Assembly (NCBI RefSeq): GCF_036711975.1
Contig: NC_091976.1
Location: 4,960,001-5,024,000 of the forward strand
Reading direction: 5' to 3'
Origin: Onthophagus taurus
Lineage: Eukaryota; Arthropoda; Insecta; Coleoptera; Scarabaeidae
Length of the DNA stretch: 64,000 bases
Made by a program: the position numbers and the translations under genes. This document shows positions 19,305-30,424 of this stretch, in pieces. A model generated the notes under the pieces. That model was not told where the DNA came from and made no database searches. It saw only the letters and a list, made by a program, of their open reading frames with translations. Position 1 is the stretch's first letter. Every line of letters begins with the position of its first letter.

Positions 19305-19748
19305 GTTCACAACACTCTTACTTCAATACTATTGAACACGATTTTCTATCTGCTATTTAAAGCATACCTCCTCCGAAGTGGGGTTTTCAATGAACTCACG
19401 TCGTGTAACCTTCATTTCAGGTCACGTACAAGGTCAATGTCATGGTCACAATTAAGGTTGACTTCAAGGTCTCCGTTGAGGTCAAAGTAAAGGTCATTGT
19501 TCAGGTCAAGGTTACTGATCAAGGTCATGGTCACTAAACGTGATCTTGACCTGAGGTGAGCTCAAAGTAAAGGTCATTGTTTAGGTCTAGGTTACTGGTC
19601 AACGACCCCCTTTGCAATAGCCGATTCTGGAACCTCCTCCCAGAACCTCAGGGCAAGGTCAAGGTCATGGTCACTCAACGTGACCTTGGCCTTGACCTTG
19701 ACCTGAGGTTCTGAGAGGAGGTTCTAGAATCGGCTTTTATCTACTACT
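19303..19748 (-). repeat. Polinton right terminal inverted repeat
   Basis: Reverse complement of 1241-1686 with about six or seven differences by eye. Its inner edge coincides with the first ATG of the polymerase reading frame (19304, minus strand). The repeat therefore supplies the whole upstream region of the polymerase gene, with the TATA-like box at 19353-19361. Confidence 0.93.
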
Positions 19749-20240
19749 GGTGAAATACCCTTGTTTCTTTGATTTTCGTCGCACAACGACTAAACCGACG
19801 TTTAGTCGTTGTTTACCATCCTGCAAATGTCGGGTGGGAGGGTCCGGCAAAAAAAAAAAAAAACTTTAACGTTTAAATTCACACGAGCAAGCAGGTAGAT
19901 GGTACGTAAAGACGTTGTACGTCGAAAATCAGAGGAACAAGGGTATTTCATCCAAAAATATGCGTTATAGTATCAACAAGTTTCATTTTTACTTATTCTT
20001 CTTATTGGTGTTGTGTGCGTGGATGTGAAAAAAACAATTAATAGGACAAGTGTTAACAGTAGTATTGTAAAAACACGTCGTTAGCGTTGTTGATGACGTC
20101 ACATCGAAACTTTAAAAATCTAAAGTTATTTTTCGGTAGGTTTATTACTCTTCATTGATTTCTAAGCGACACGACTGACCGACGATTCAAAAAAATTCAA
20201 TAAAAAAATTTACTGCAATTAAATGATTCTAGTGTTTCAG
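19749..20240. repeat. Right part of the foldback repeat split by the Polinton
   Basis: The second GGTGAA (19749-19754) is followed by ATACCCTTGTTTCTTTG. From about 19935 the sequence runs as an inverted copy (CAAGGGTATTTCATCC ...) of the left arm and then of the outer region near 1029-1130. Removing the Polinton and one GGTGAA restores a foldback element of the kind seen near 28945-29140. An A-run lies at about 19849-19863. Confidence 0.75.
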
Positions 20241-20596
20241 CAGTACCTTTGATTCGTATGTTTTGATATTATACGTCATGTTTAAAATGTACTTGAAACA
20301 ATATGTATAAAAAAAAGGAAAATAACTTAGGTATGTACAGGTGGGCAAATTTGGGTGTTATTATAGACTATCTCAGAAACTATAAGAGATACGAAAAAAG
20401 TAGGTGCCATGTCCCGGTCTCTTTTTTCGAGACCAACCCAATCCCGCAAACACCAAACCTCTATCTTCTTTTGTTTTTAAGTTATAGCCAAAAAGCTATA
20501 ACAATCAAATTTTCGTGATTTCAAAAAATGCTCATATTTCGTTTATTTTTGAAATTAGAGAAATGGGGTTGATACGTTCTTAAGGCACTTTTTTAA

Positions 20597-22869
20597 CCTT
20601 TAACTACCCGCGCCGGTGTATAAAATACACCAGTTCTACTAAAAAAGCGGTTAAAATCCAATGCGGTATCCCCCACTCATGCCCCTCGATGTAACCTACG
20701 ACCGATGTGTTTACTAGGAGCTCAGACACTTACGCTTTGGTGGCTGGAAAGTTAGTTGGGTTTATTGACAATTTATTTGGTGCACTACAGTCTGGTGTAT
20801 GAAATACACCGCGCGGGTAGCTATGTAAGTAATAGTGACTGCCATTTAGGGCAGCTAAACAAATGAAAAAAAAAATTTTTAATTTTTATCATTTTAGGGA
20901 CAAAGTAAAAATAAAAGATTCCAAAAAATTGACGCAGAGTGAATTAGAGGAGCTGGCTCAAGTGATTTGGGACTCCGATTCGGAAGAAGAATTACACGAC
21001 GATGATGCTGATACTTCTTCTGAAGAGTACATAGAAGATGACTCCGAATCAGAAATCGAAGGTAATGACTCCGATGATTTAGAAGATGTTGGAAATAGCA
21101 GTTACTTTATTGCCAAAGATAAACTGACTAGATGGAGCAAAAATTCGCTAAAAAGCAAATTCAGTAAGGTGAGTGCTAAAAATCTTGTGAAAATCTTTCC
21201 CGGTGCCAAACAACAAGCAAGGGACATTCAAAATGAAGTAGATGCTTTTATGAGAATATTCACTGATGAAATGATACAGTATATAACTGAATGCACGAAT
21301 CTACACATTTCGAATGTTAGGTCTCAATTTATGAGAGAACGTGACGCTAAAGACGTATCAAAAACAGAAATGCAAGCATTCATGGGTTTGCTATTGTTAT
21401 CTGGATATAAAAAGCAAAATCATACTCACTTTTTGGAACTCTGGACAACAGATGGTACCGGTTCTGAAATTTTTCGGGCATGTATGGGTAAAAACAGATT
21501 CCTATTTTTACTTGCCGTTATCCGATTTGATGATAAAAGTACAAGGAATCAAAGAAAAAAGATAGATAAATTAGCTGCAATAAGATGGGTCATAGATAAA
21601 TTTATAGAGAATTGCAAGAACAACTACTCTGTGGGCAATTTTGTAACTATTGATGAAATGTTGATACCTTTCCGAGGACGCTGTAGTTTTCTTCAGTATA
21701 TTCCAAACAAACCGGCGAAGTATGGAATGAAGGTTTTTGTATTATGTGATGCAAAAACATTTTATGTGTCGAATTTTGAAGTTTATTGCGGTAAGCAACC
21801 CGAAGGGTTCACCGCTTGTTGAAGGAAGTAAAAGGTAGTAATCGGAATTTAACGTGTGACAACTGGTATTCAAGTTATCCGCTAGCGAAAGAATTATTGG
21901 AAGATAAAATTACTATGATTGGGACCATGAAAAAAAATAAACGCGAAATACCGCAAGACTTTTTGTCTCATAAAACTAGACCTGTGAAATCTTCGTTGTT
22001 TGGATTCCAGAAAAATGTAACATTGGTTTCCTACGTACGGAAAAAAAATAAAGCGGTCGTATTAATCTCAACAATGCACGAGGATGGAGATATAGATCCA
22101 GTTTCGAGTAAGCCTGATATCATCTTACATTATAACGCCACCAAAGGAGGAGTTGATACCGTTGATAAAATGTGTGGCACATACTCAATATCAAGAAGGA
22201 CAAGAAGATGGCCTTTGGTTATATTCTTCCAACTGATGAACATCGCGGGGATCAATGGACAACTGCTCTATAATGCAACTCATGTCAATACAGCTTACAA
22301 GCACAGAAGAGAATTTTTGAAGGTGCTCTCCTTAGGTTTGATGAAGCCATATCTCTCTGAACGTGCCAGCATACAGTCATTGCCAAGTGATAAACACTGT
22401 TTCCTAGCAAAATACAAAAGACCAGCAGAAGACACCAATGAGGAGGAGCCACCTGCAAAGATACGAGCGAGGTGTTTCATTTGCGGTAGGAAAAAAAATC
22501 GAGTCACAACCATAATTTGCGGAAGTTGCAATAGGTCAGTTTGCAAACAACATATGACAACAGTTGTTACATGCGATTCCTGCAAAAATGGCGAAGCAAG
22601 CAGCGGATGAAACAAACTAACCATACTTTATATGTGAGATATTAATATTTGGGGTTTTTTTTTTTGAATCTTTTCTTTGTTGAAGAGTTTGCCTTTTTTG
22701 TCGAGAACTGTGTTTTATATCTCAATAAAACAGCATGAAAAATCGAGGCAACATGTTTTCTTATCCCTATACATTGATTTATGTACTTCATCTCTTATTC
22801 ATAGATGTGGTGTACATAATACACCGCGCGGGTAGCTACGCGAGATTATAGAGCGCGGATAGTTAAAGG
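20597..22869 (+). mobile_element. piggyBac transposon, 2273 bp
   Basis: Flanked by TTAA at 20593-20596 and 22870-22873, the piggyBac target duplication. Terminal repeats: left CCTTTAACTACCCGCGC, right the reverse complement with one mismatch in 17. A subterminal block, ATACACCGCGCGGGTAGCTA, occurs in direct orientation near both ends (about 20805-20824 and 22819-22838) and resembles the inverted terminus. It contains one transposase gene in two overlapping frames. Confidence 0.93.
20863..22610 (+). pseudogene. piggyBac transposase, one frame change
   Basis: Cut-and-paste transposase of the DDE_Tnp_1_7 family. An acidic N-terminus (DSDSEEELHDDD, DDSESEIEGNDSDD) precedes the catalytic core. 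The three catalytic aspartates are recognisable: VTIDEMLIPFRGRC, NLTCDNWYSSYP and KGGVDTVDKMC. A C-terminal cysteine-rich domain follows (CFICGRKK ... CGSCNRSVCKQH ... CDSC). The frame changes between about 21800 and 21830, after GKQPEG and before KGSNRN. The family normally has around ten more residues there, so a small deletion with frameshift is likely. Otherwise near full length, so probably recently inactivated. Confidence 0.9.
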
Positions 22870-23559
22870 TTAAGTAGAATATACTGCCGTTGAAAAATTT
22901 TAAAAATATTTGATGATTTTTGAGATACAACACAAAGTTGTATTTTTTTAAATACAAACTATACTTGATTATGATGTTAATGAAAAGAGCATATTTTTAG
23001 CTTTCGTTTGCGGAAAATAAGCGTTAATTTTCAATTCCAAAATAGTAAGCATTAAAGTTAAAAATTTTGATTTTTTAAAATCACGAAAATTTGACTTTTT
23101 GGCTATAACTTAAAAACAAAAGAAGATGGAGGTTTGGTGTTTGGGGGATTGGGTTAGTCTCGAAAAAAGAGATCGGGACATGGCACCTACTTTTTTCGTA
23201 TCTCTTATAGTTTCTGAGACAGCCTTTAATAACACTCAAATTTGCCCATCCTGTACATATGTACATACACTGTGTTAATTAATTATGGTAATCCATATCT
23301 CAATATGTAGTGGTAGCTTGGATAATTTTATTAGTAAGTTGGTAAGTTGGATCGTTTGTTATTGTTGCGATGGTCGTACGCTTTGTGAGTTACCGTATTT
23401 TCTTTGTTCTTTAACCGTTTTTTGCTGCCTTTATATTTTTCGAAACAGATCTTTTAGAACTATCATTGTTTCTAGCGGTTCCTTTAATCGGTAAGTTAAT
23501 AAACAAATCAAAATAACCACTACTTTTGACATTAATTTCAGTACAGTACAGTACAGTAT

Positions 23560-23962
23560 GTTAATTAATTATCGTACCCGACGTCATCATTGCAAGTAGG
23601 CAACCCAATACGCAAATCGCGTATTGCAATACGAATACTGTGATATTGGTGGCATACTTGCAATGATGACGTCGGGCAAGGTCTATAGAACATAAGGTTA
23701 CCCAACACCGATTCTCCTCCTCTGAGAGGCAAGGTGGGTCAGTGACGTAGCTGGTTCTATGAACAACACAACACGATGCGAGGTTTAAATATTTTATATA
23801 GACTGTACCACAGCATAGGCACGTATAGGCTATCTTTTACTCTGACTGTATCGAACCAGTGACGTCAATTTGCGGGGTAATAATCGATACTACAGAGGCA
23901 TAGGGAATTAGGTAACCTTATGTTCTATAAACCTTGGACGTCGGGTACGATAATTAATTAAC
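23560..23962. mobile_element. Foldback MITE with nested insertion
   Basis: The ends GTTAATTAATTATCGTACCC (left) and its exact reverse complement (right, to 23962) continue inward as GACGTCATCATTGCAAGTA. The inner arm partner lies at 23652-23676. The right arm is interrupted by a second element (23677-23936), so the outer element alone is about 135 bp. No coding capacity. Confidence 0.8.
23677..23936. mobile_element. 260-bp MITE with 9-bp target duplication
   Basis: Termini CAAGGTCTATAGAACATAAG... and its inverted copy at the other end agree at 25 of 26 positions. The direct repeat GACGTCGGG lies on both sides (23668-23676 and 23937-23945). A 9-bp duplication points to a Mutator-like origin. 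The same terminus forms the palindrome at 358-391. Confidence 0.8.
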
Positions 23963-23983
23963 ACGGTGTAAACCGTGGTGCTG

Positions 23984-24130
23984 TGAAAATACGTCGTTAG
24001 CGTTGTTGATGACGTCACATCGCAACTTTAAAAATCTAAAGTTATTTTTCGGTGAGTTTATCACTTTTCGTTGATTTTTAAGCCACACGACGATTCTTGA
24101 AAAATTCATAATTTTAAATGAATTAAATGA
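23984..24130. repeat. Partial copy of the foldback repeat that flanks the Polinton
   Basis: Matches about 20070-20240 in direct orientation: CGTCGTTAGCGTTGTTGATG, then ACTTTAAAAATCTAAAGTTA. Only one arm is present here. Confidence 0.75.
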
Positions 24131-24157
24131 TTTCTGATTAATGTCTAATGTTTCAAC

Positions 24158-24654
24158 AAATTGGACACTTTTAAAGGGAAACTCCTCTTTTTATAAAAGA
24201 TAGAGGAAAAATGATCAGTGCTTAAGGCTCGATTTTTCTAAGAAACTTAATAGCGAAAACCAAGGTGTTTCTCAAAAAAGTGTATTTTCGACAAGTCGTG
24301 ATAACTTTTTTTCTTATTAAAAAAATCTTCCTTTCTGTGAATTTCCAAAGCAAGTAAGTACTAAAATATTGCTTTGAGGGAAAGCTAACTTATTCCAACA
24401 AATTCTACAAAAAAAGTTGCTTTAGAAATGTTTTCACAGAAAGGAAGATTTATCAATGAGAAAAAAGTTGACTTTTCGAAAATGCACTTTTTTTTTTAAA
24501 AACATCCTGTATCTCTGAAACCGTGAGAGATATCGATATGCGGTTTTAGCCATTAAATTTGTTATAAAAATCGAGCCTCAGACATTTTTCACATATCATT
24601 TTTCCTTTATCTCTTATAGAAAGAGGAGTTTCTCTTTAAAAATGTCCAATTTGG
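24158..24654. mobile_element. Foldback MITE of about 500 bp
   Basis: Left end CCAAATTGGACATTTTTAAA-like sequence (here AAATTGGACACTTTTAAAGG) with GAAACTCCTCTTTTTATA; the right end is its inverted form up to AATGTCCAATTTGG. Inner arms share AGGCTCGATTTTT and its complement. Non-coding. Confidence 0.75.
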
Positions 24655-24810
24655 CCCACCTGAACACACATATATGTATGCTACTTGAAAGAATGTGTAT
24701 AAAAAAGAAAATAACATATGTATGTTATCGTTTAACACATACATTCAAAAATTTTATACATTTACACAACCGTAGACATCGATAGTTCATTATTCGGTTA
24801 TATTTTTTGT

Positions 24811-24826
24811 GGCCCTGAGAAGGGCC
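24811..24826 (-). terminator. Histone 3' stem-loop of H2A
   Basis: On the minus strand the sequence is GGCCCTTCTCAGGGCC: a perfect 6-bp stem with the histone-type loop. It lies 40 bp beyond the H2A stop. This element replaces polyadenylation in replication-dependent histone mRNAs. Confidence 0.92.
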
Positions 24827-24865
24827 GTTTTGTTAACATGATGGTGTGGCCAAGTTGTAATTAAA

Positions 24866-25568
<703 letters not shown>

Positions 25569-25940
25569 ATGCCACCGAAAACTAGTGGAAAAGCAGCCAA
25601 GAAGGCGGGTAAAGCGCAGAAAAACATTTCGAAAACCGACAAAAAGAAGAAACGCAAGAGGAAGGAAAGCTACGCTATTTACATTTACAAGGTATTGAAG
25701 CAAGTTCATCCTGATACTGGTATTTCGAGTAAAGCTATGAGCATCATGAACAGCTTTGTGAATGATATTTTCGAGCGAATTGCCGCGGAAGCGTCTCGTT
25801 TGGCTCATTACAACAAAAGGTCAACGATCACCAGTCGAGAAATCCAGACTGCCGTCAGACTTCTGTTACCTGGAGAATTGGCAAAGCACGCTGTAAGCGA
25901 AGGCACCAAGGCTGTTACCAAGTACACAAGTTCCAAATAA
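25569..25940 (+). CDS. H2B: Histone H2B, replication-dependent
   Basis: 123 residues, no intron. Begins [20 protein letters not shown], contains [20 protein letters not shown], the [20 protein letters not shown] helix and the ending [17 protein letters not shown], where the Lys of VTKYTSS is the ubiquitylation site in animals. Nearly identical to fly H2B by recognition, full length and undamaged. Its mRNA end is set by the stem-loop at 25975-25990. The gene stands apart from any visible tandem histone cluster. Confidence 0.98.
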   Translation: MPPKTSGKAAKKAGKAQKNISKTDKKKKRKRKESYAIYIYKVLKQVHPDTGISSKAMSIMNSFVNDIFERIAAEASRLAHYNKRSTITSREIQTAVRLLLPGELAKHAVSEGTKAVTKYTSSK

Positions 25941-25974
25941 ATGGCAATATAAACATCCCTACGAAACAACGACC

Positions 25975-25990
25975 GGTTCTTTTCAGAACC
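25975..25990 (+). terminator. Histone 3' stem-loop of H2B
   Basis: GGTTCTTTTCAGAACC, a perfect histone stem-loop, 35 bp after the H2B stop. An AATAAA lies a little further on, so a polyadenylated form could also be made. Confidence 0.92.
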
Positions 25991-26180
25991 AAAAATTATT
26001 ATCTGAATAAAGTATTATCGCAATTTACAATATTTTTAAGTTAATAGTAGGTGATATAAGTACGAAGGCTTTCACGGTCGGTGTTAATTAAATTAGAACT
26101 AGAACTAATAATAGTACTATCACTAGATCTAGAACTAGAAACTTTGGTGTTAAGCCGTGCGTCTTTTGAAAAAAATGTTT

Positions 26181-26215
26181 GACGTTTCGGATGCTATGTT
26201 GCAACCTTCTTCAAA
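26181..26215 (-). ncRNA. Hammerhead-like motif, degenerate
   Basis: On the minus strand TTGAAGA, a hairpin (AGGTTGCAACATAGCATCC), then GAAACGTC. The layout (x-TGAxGA, stem, GAAA) is that of hammerhead cores left by Penelope-like elements, but the core CTGATGA is altered, so cleavage is unlikely. Confidence 0.4.
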
Positions 26216-26276
26216 AATAAGCTTGATGTGTTTCGCTTCGAACTTGTTTCTGAAAAAGTGTTTTTCTTAAATTTAA

Positions 26277-27109
26277 GGTCTTTGCCCACTACACCGTTCC
26301 ATACTAGGACCATAACAGGAACGTGTCAAGCACGTAAGAAAACGTTCCGAACACTACTATGCCCACTGCAACGGACCAGCAGCGTTCTATTCTAGGGATT
26401 ATGCCCGTGTATGTAAACTGTAGATACCCCGTTCGGATCCCATTAAGTGCAGCACCAGATCTGTTAGTTGTTGTACGTTTTTACTGTTGCGCCTACCTGC
26501 GGATAGTATTAAAAAAGCGACGGTATGGCTATTAGAAAGTTATCTATCAGACAATTGACAATAATTGCCATTATTTTGGTCGAGGAAGAAGAAGTAACGC
26601 AAAAACAGCGACGACGGTACTGGATTCACGAAGCTCTAAAAGAACGAAAAGCTGAGGGAGAACACTGGACATTGTTTAGACACTTGATTGATAATGAAGA
26701 CAAATTTTTTCAGTACTTTGGAATGTCATCATTTCAAATTTCCTTCCAGGCTGTCTCTTTCCTTTGAGTATCCATATCAATTTTGGATGTTGAAAGTTAT
26801 ATAAAAATTCGTATTTACGAACACATTCTATTAGTTTTTCGTCCTCCATATTTAACAAGTGTGAACCTGCTGCAGTGTTCTAGCGCGAAAAGAACAGTAA
26901 AACAGATGATTGCTGTTCGGGGCGCAAACGCAGAGCAAACACGGAGCAAATCGGTGCATGCCATGCACAGAACGTTTCGGCACCTGCAAAATATTCCTCC
27001 CTGGGAATTGCTGTCGGGCTGGGTATGGCACGGTACGGTGTTGGCCGGTGACGGAACGGTCCGGTGGGCATTGCCTCATAGTAATTATACGGTGTAGTGG
27101 GCAAAGACC
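26277..27109 (+). mobile_element. Deleted PIF/Harbinger element
   Basis: About 23-bp inverted ends: GGTCTTTGCCCACTACACCG at the left and its complement at 27087-27109. Only the start of a HARBI1-type transposase remains. No clear 3-bp target duplication is seen (TAA on the left, TTG on the right). The rest is GC-richer and non-coding; several apparent frames at 26783-27172 are chance frames in this filler. Confidence 0.75.
26525..26767 (+). pseudogene. HARBI1-type transposase, N-terminal remnant
   Basis: About 80 codons. The segment RRRYWIHEALKERKAEGEHW and then FRHLIDNEDKFFQYFGMSS corresponds to the N-terminal region of Harbinger nuclease proteins, just before the catalytic DDE domain. The catalytic part is missing from the element. 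Not a functional gene. Confidence 0.7.
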
Positions 27110-27257
27110 TTGAACATAAAAAAAAAGATTTCGTTGAATACATCTACTACATAGATTTGCTAAAATAGCCAACCCAAAAATTCCAAAATCTTCTTTTTAC
27201 AAAGTCTGATGATAAAGAGAAAGACCTGTCACTAAAATGTTTCTAAAACCGGTACTA

Positions 27258-27299
27258 AAAAAAAGTTCGTGAATGTTATGTCATTCACGAACTTTTTTT
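27258..27299. repeat. Perfect 18-bp-arm hairpin
   Basis: Arms AAAAAAAGTTCGTGAATG and CATTCACGAACTTTTTTT with a 6-nt loop TTATGT. It ends one base before the next element's first terminal base (27301). It could be the end of a small palindromic element or a preferred insertion target. Confidence 0.75.
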
Positions 27300-27450
27300 A
27301 TACCACCTCTAGTTAAACTGGTCGTTAGTGTAACTATAAGATAACGTTTATCTATTAGTTAACTGCGAAACGACTTTTACCATTTCGATCTAACTAATGA
27401 AGGCTATCTAGTAGTTAACGTAAAAATCTAGGGGAATATTATAATGACTG

Positions 27451-28005
27451 TTGGTGACTACGTGTAAAAAAGGTATTACAGGTTTCTATTTCCTTTGTCC
27501 GTCGGTAATGGTCGGTAATTCGTGGGTAATTCTTATAAACCTGTCAGTTCTGTTAGTGGCAATTAACGATCACGAAAAAATAGAAACCGCAAATCAGACG
27601 GAAAAGCGTATTCGGGGGCCAAATTTTAAACCTGAAGAAATAACACTTTTATTTGACTTGGTGGCGGATCATAAAAATGTCCTCGAGAATAAAAATAGCC
27701 ACGTTAATACGTGGAAAATAACGTTTGGGTTTTGCAAACAACAAGGAAAAGTAAAAGTACAATCAAAATACGAACTAACCCACTATGTATTTATAAAAAA
27801 TTGATCTGCTTTATATGGTGTAGTGTCCAATAAAGCTGTCCACGATACCTATAATGAGTTATTAAAGAAAAGATTAGAGTTAACAACATTAATGTTAGAA
27901 AATGAGAAGGAAAGAGATGGAAGTGATAAAATTGAAAAAAAAAGTGGAGAAAAAAAAATTAAGAAAAGAAAAAGACAGTTAATCTATTTTTTAAATACTT
28001 GTTGA
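27451..28005 (+). pseudogene. Myb/zeste-like DNA-binding protein remnant of Harbinger
   Basis: Around 27600-27720 the frame reads KRIRGPNFKPEEITLLFDLV followed by HKNVLENKNSH, the start of a Myb/SANT-like (zeste-type) domain. The second frame at 27823-28005 (HDTYNELLKKRLELTTLMLE, then a lysine-rich tail) fits the C-terminal coiled part of such proteins. The two parts are in different frames, so at least one disruption lies between about 27760 and 27830. Probably the element's accessory DNA-binding gene. Confidence 0.6.
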
Positions 28006-28345
28006 CGATATTTAAATAATAATAATGTACATATTTATTGTAAATAACGCTTTTTTTTTATTATTTTTTATAATAATAAAGTTTATTTTTATAAGTTTCG
28101 AAAATAATTGATAACTACTAATCTTCTGTTATTGACCTGAAGCTAATGATTCGCTGATTCCACAAAAGTCAGCTACATCCAATAACATGTTGCCTGTAGC
28201 AAAAAAATCTTAAAGTAAGCAACAATCTATTTGAAACAGGGATTGCAGAATTTCTAAAAAAAAAATTAATTATTAATTCTTCTACTGATAAAAACTAGGT
28301 ACTATACATATATAATACCTCCTCATTCGTGGTTTGATGTCATTA

Positions 28346-28531
28346 TCAATTTGTGCTAAAATGTGGTGAAAACACACATTCCTTTGATAATCGAAATCTT
28401 TTAATAAATTCATCAGTTTGATGGCGAACGTGGTTTATTCTGTCTTTTATTACGCGTCCACCCCAAATGGGAAATAGATAATTAATTTCCAAGATTTCTT
28501 GCTCATCAATTTCAAACTTTTCGAAATCCAT
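28346..28531 (-). pseudogene. HARBI1-type transposase start, remnant
   Basis: 61 codons from an ATG on the minus strand. The segment RVIKDRINHVRHQTDEFIKR followed by FRLSKECVF matches the N-terminal helix region of Harbinger nucleases. The catalytic domain is absent: the frame stops soon after. Confidence 0.65.
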
Positions 28532-28944
28532 GATTTTTTATTTTATCGCTGTGTAACACTGTTATAACACGACAATAACACCGTTTTACTCACTATTATG
28601 GAGTTTTGAGCGAATGTAAGAGTTTATTATGATTTTAGGTTAGATTTATGTTACGCCATCTGGTTAAGAATACTTTGAACCAAGAAAATAACTATTAGTT
28701 AGCGCTATCAACAAGGTAAATATGGTGGTAAAAGCCGATTTTTGCGCTAACCATTAGTTAAAGTTAACAACCGCTTTAACTAGAGGTGGTAAAAGTGGGC
28801 CTTAGTGTTTTTTCAAATCTATTACAATAAAGACAAATTAAGTATACAGGTCAGTCAAAAAGTTATAACGAAAGACAGTTACGCTTGGATGTTCCATTAA
28901 AGAACATCCTGTATATTATTCCATATTTCAGTTCATCTCGAAAT

Positions 28945-29140
28945 TCTAAACAAAATTTCGATGTAACGTCACACTCACAACACCAACCAATCCGATGAGT
29001 AACATAAAATAATTTTCTCAAAATTGATGAAAGAATTAACTACTTGTCGATACAACGCATATTTTCGGGTGAAATACCCTTGTTTCTTTGGTATTCGACG
29101 CACGACTAAAACGTCTTTGTTTACCATTTACCTGCATATA
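28945..29140. repeat. Foldback-repeat copy with the unoccupied Polinton site
   Basis: Reads ...CAACGCATATTTTCGGGTGA and then AATACCCTTGTTTCTTTG (29054-29091). This is the sequence on both sides of the Polinton with a single GGTGAA (29067-29072). It therefore gives the pre-insertion state of the target repeat. Confidence 0.85.
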
Positions 29141-29693
29141 CCCCTACCTCATTCTAAGAACAATCTTACAACAGAGTTCAAACCAGCAGTATAACGTCTT
29201 TAGAGTAAAGTGATTTAATTAATGATTTATAAATTTGTGCCCTTTTATACTATTTACTTATCTGCTATGGTTAGTAAGGAGTTTTGATGGAACTTTCCCA
29301 TTGTTCTTAGCTTTATTTGTTCTTATTTCTAATAATAGTTAATCTAACTTTTATTCTAAAAGATACATTTTAGTACAAAACAACATTAAAGAAAGATTTC
29401 ATTTTAAAAACCTAAAGTCTGATATTGTCTTCTTTGAAAGTAAATAAAATATTATTGTTTTTAAACATATTTTGTAACATTGCACAAAAACGAAAATCTA
29501 ATATCTACTATAAACCAAATTAAAACGTTTTTTTTAATCATCTTAATTTGTACTAAATAATTTTAATTTAAGATTATTTAGTATTGATATTCTTTTATTG
29601 TTTTGTATATTTCTAGCAACGGAATTCGAGATTTCTACTCCTTTTACTTTCCCTATTCCTTACGAGAGGTCGCGGATGATCGGTTTAACTTTT
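29141..29693. other. AT-rich stretch without a gene
   Basis: No coding region, terminal repeat or RNA gene is recognised here. Confidence 0.6.
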
Positions 29694-30212
29694 GATATAC
29701 GGAATGGTTCAGTTTTTAATCGGGAAACTTTACTAGGATGTACCTAGTATTTGCCAAAATAACACAAATTTTTTATATAAACATAGGGTCGCGACTCTTT
29801 TGTTTTTGAGCTATGAGCGATCAAAGTTGAGCCAAAAATTTACATTTTCTTTTGTATTTCGGCTGTAAGTAAACTGTATAATTTGAAACTTTGTACGTAT
29901 GTATTACTGGTCAAGACCTTATTTTCAACCATACCTTAAACTTCCCCAGCGCCCTCTAAGGGGATGAAATTCACTACCCCCTTGATTTTTTTATAAGAAC
30001 TTTTTAACGGTATAGAATATTAACATAAAAAAAATATGGGTTGTAAAGCTCATTCTTTAGTGGTACCTTTTGTATCTTTAGTATTTTCCTTAAAGTTAAT
30101 AGTTTCCGTGTAAAAAAATAAAATATGCTACATTGTACTGCAAAGCGCTGCTATTATTAAAAAAAAATTTTTTTCGGTTTCCCGATTAAAAACTGAACCA
30201 TCCTGTATATTT
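29694..30212. mobile_element. Foldback MITE, about 520 bp
   Basis: The left end contains GGTTCAGTTTTTAATCGGGA and the right end contains its reverse complement TCCCGATTAAAAACTGAACC. Outer bases are ATATACxGxAT-like. Non-coding, with T-runs in the middle. Confidence 0.75.
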
Positions 30213-30424
30213 TGGGACGAGTTTTGAAAACTCGCTCTCTTTAATTTCATTCGTCCTAGTGAAAACATCATAAGGGTAATTTTGGTAAATTCTACGACAT
30301 TTTTCGAGATTTTAAGGTTTTTTGAATCAAACTTTTACTTATTGAATAAAAACCATATTCATTTTCACACTTATTTTATTATTTAACGTACACCTTTTTT
30401 AACAGTCTACCATCTTATCTCTAA

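Larger units (their letters stand above)
1241..19748 (+). mobile_element. Polinton/Maverick, 18.5 kb, nearly whole fossil
   Basis: A self-replicating DNA transposon of the Polinton (Maverick/adintovirus-like) class. Its ends are 446-bp inverted repeats starting AGTAGTAGATAAAAG, flanked by the direct 6-bp duplication GGTGAA (1235-1240 and 19749-19754), the expected target-duplication length for Polintons. The core set is present: hexon-like major capsid, penton-like minor capsid, adenovirus-type protease, A32/FtsK-like ATPase, rve integrase with chromodomain, and protein-primed family B polymerase. The capsid-side genes and integrase are on the plus strand and the polymerase on the minus strand, meeting tail to tail near 15.4 kb. 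By eye the two terminal repeats differ at only about six or seven sites, so the insertion is young. Most genes are open; the ATPase and polymerase lie in more than one open segment, so about three breaks (or introns) overall. Confidence 0.95.
20332..23259. mobile_element. Foldback element (long inverted arms) split by a piggyBac
   Basis: Arms of about 185 bp at 20332-20518 and 23075-23259 are inverted copies (for example GAAACTATAAGAGATACG and AAAAGTAGGTGCCATGTCCC on both). Without the piggyBac the element would be about 650 bp, with no coding capacity. The apparent 71- and 61-codon frames at the arms are mirror copies of this repeat, not genes. Confidence 0.8.
27301..28791 (+). mobile_element. 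Harbinger-like element with a Myb/zeste-type gene
   Basis: Inverted ends TACCACCTCTAGTTAAA and TTTAACTAGAGGTGGTA, about 1.49 kb apart. The plus strand encodes a Myb/SANT-like protein remnant and the minus strand a HARBI1 start, the two-gene plan of PIF/Harbinger elements. The target duplication is unclear (TTA on the left, AAA on the right). Between the two coding pieces (about 28010-28340) the DNA is AT-rich with nothing recognised. Confidence 0.75.

Noticed and set aside
20303-20518. Open frames at the arms of the foldback (also 23081-23266)
   Set aside because: They are mirror-image translations of the same inverted arms, not genes.
26783-27172. Several overlapping 60-106-codon frames on both strands
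   Set aside because: They lie in GC-richer filler of a deleted Harbinger element and match no family.
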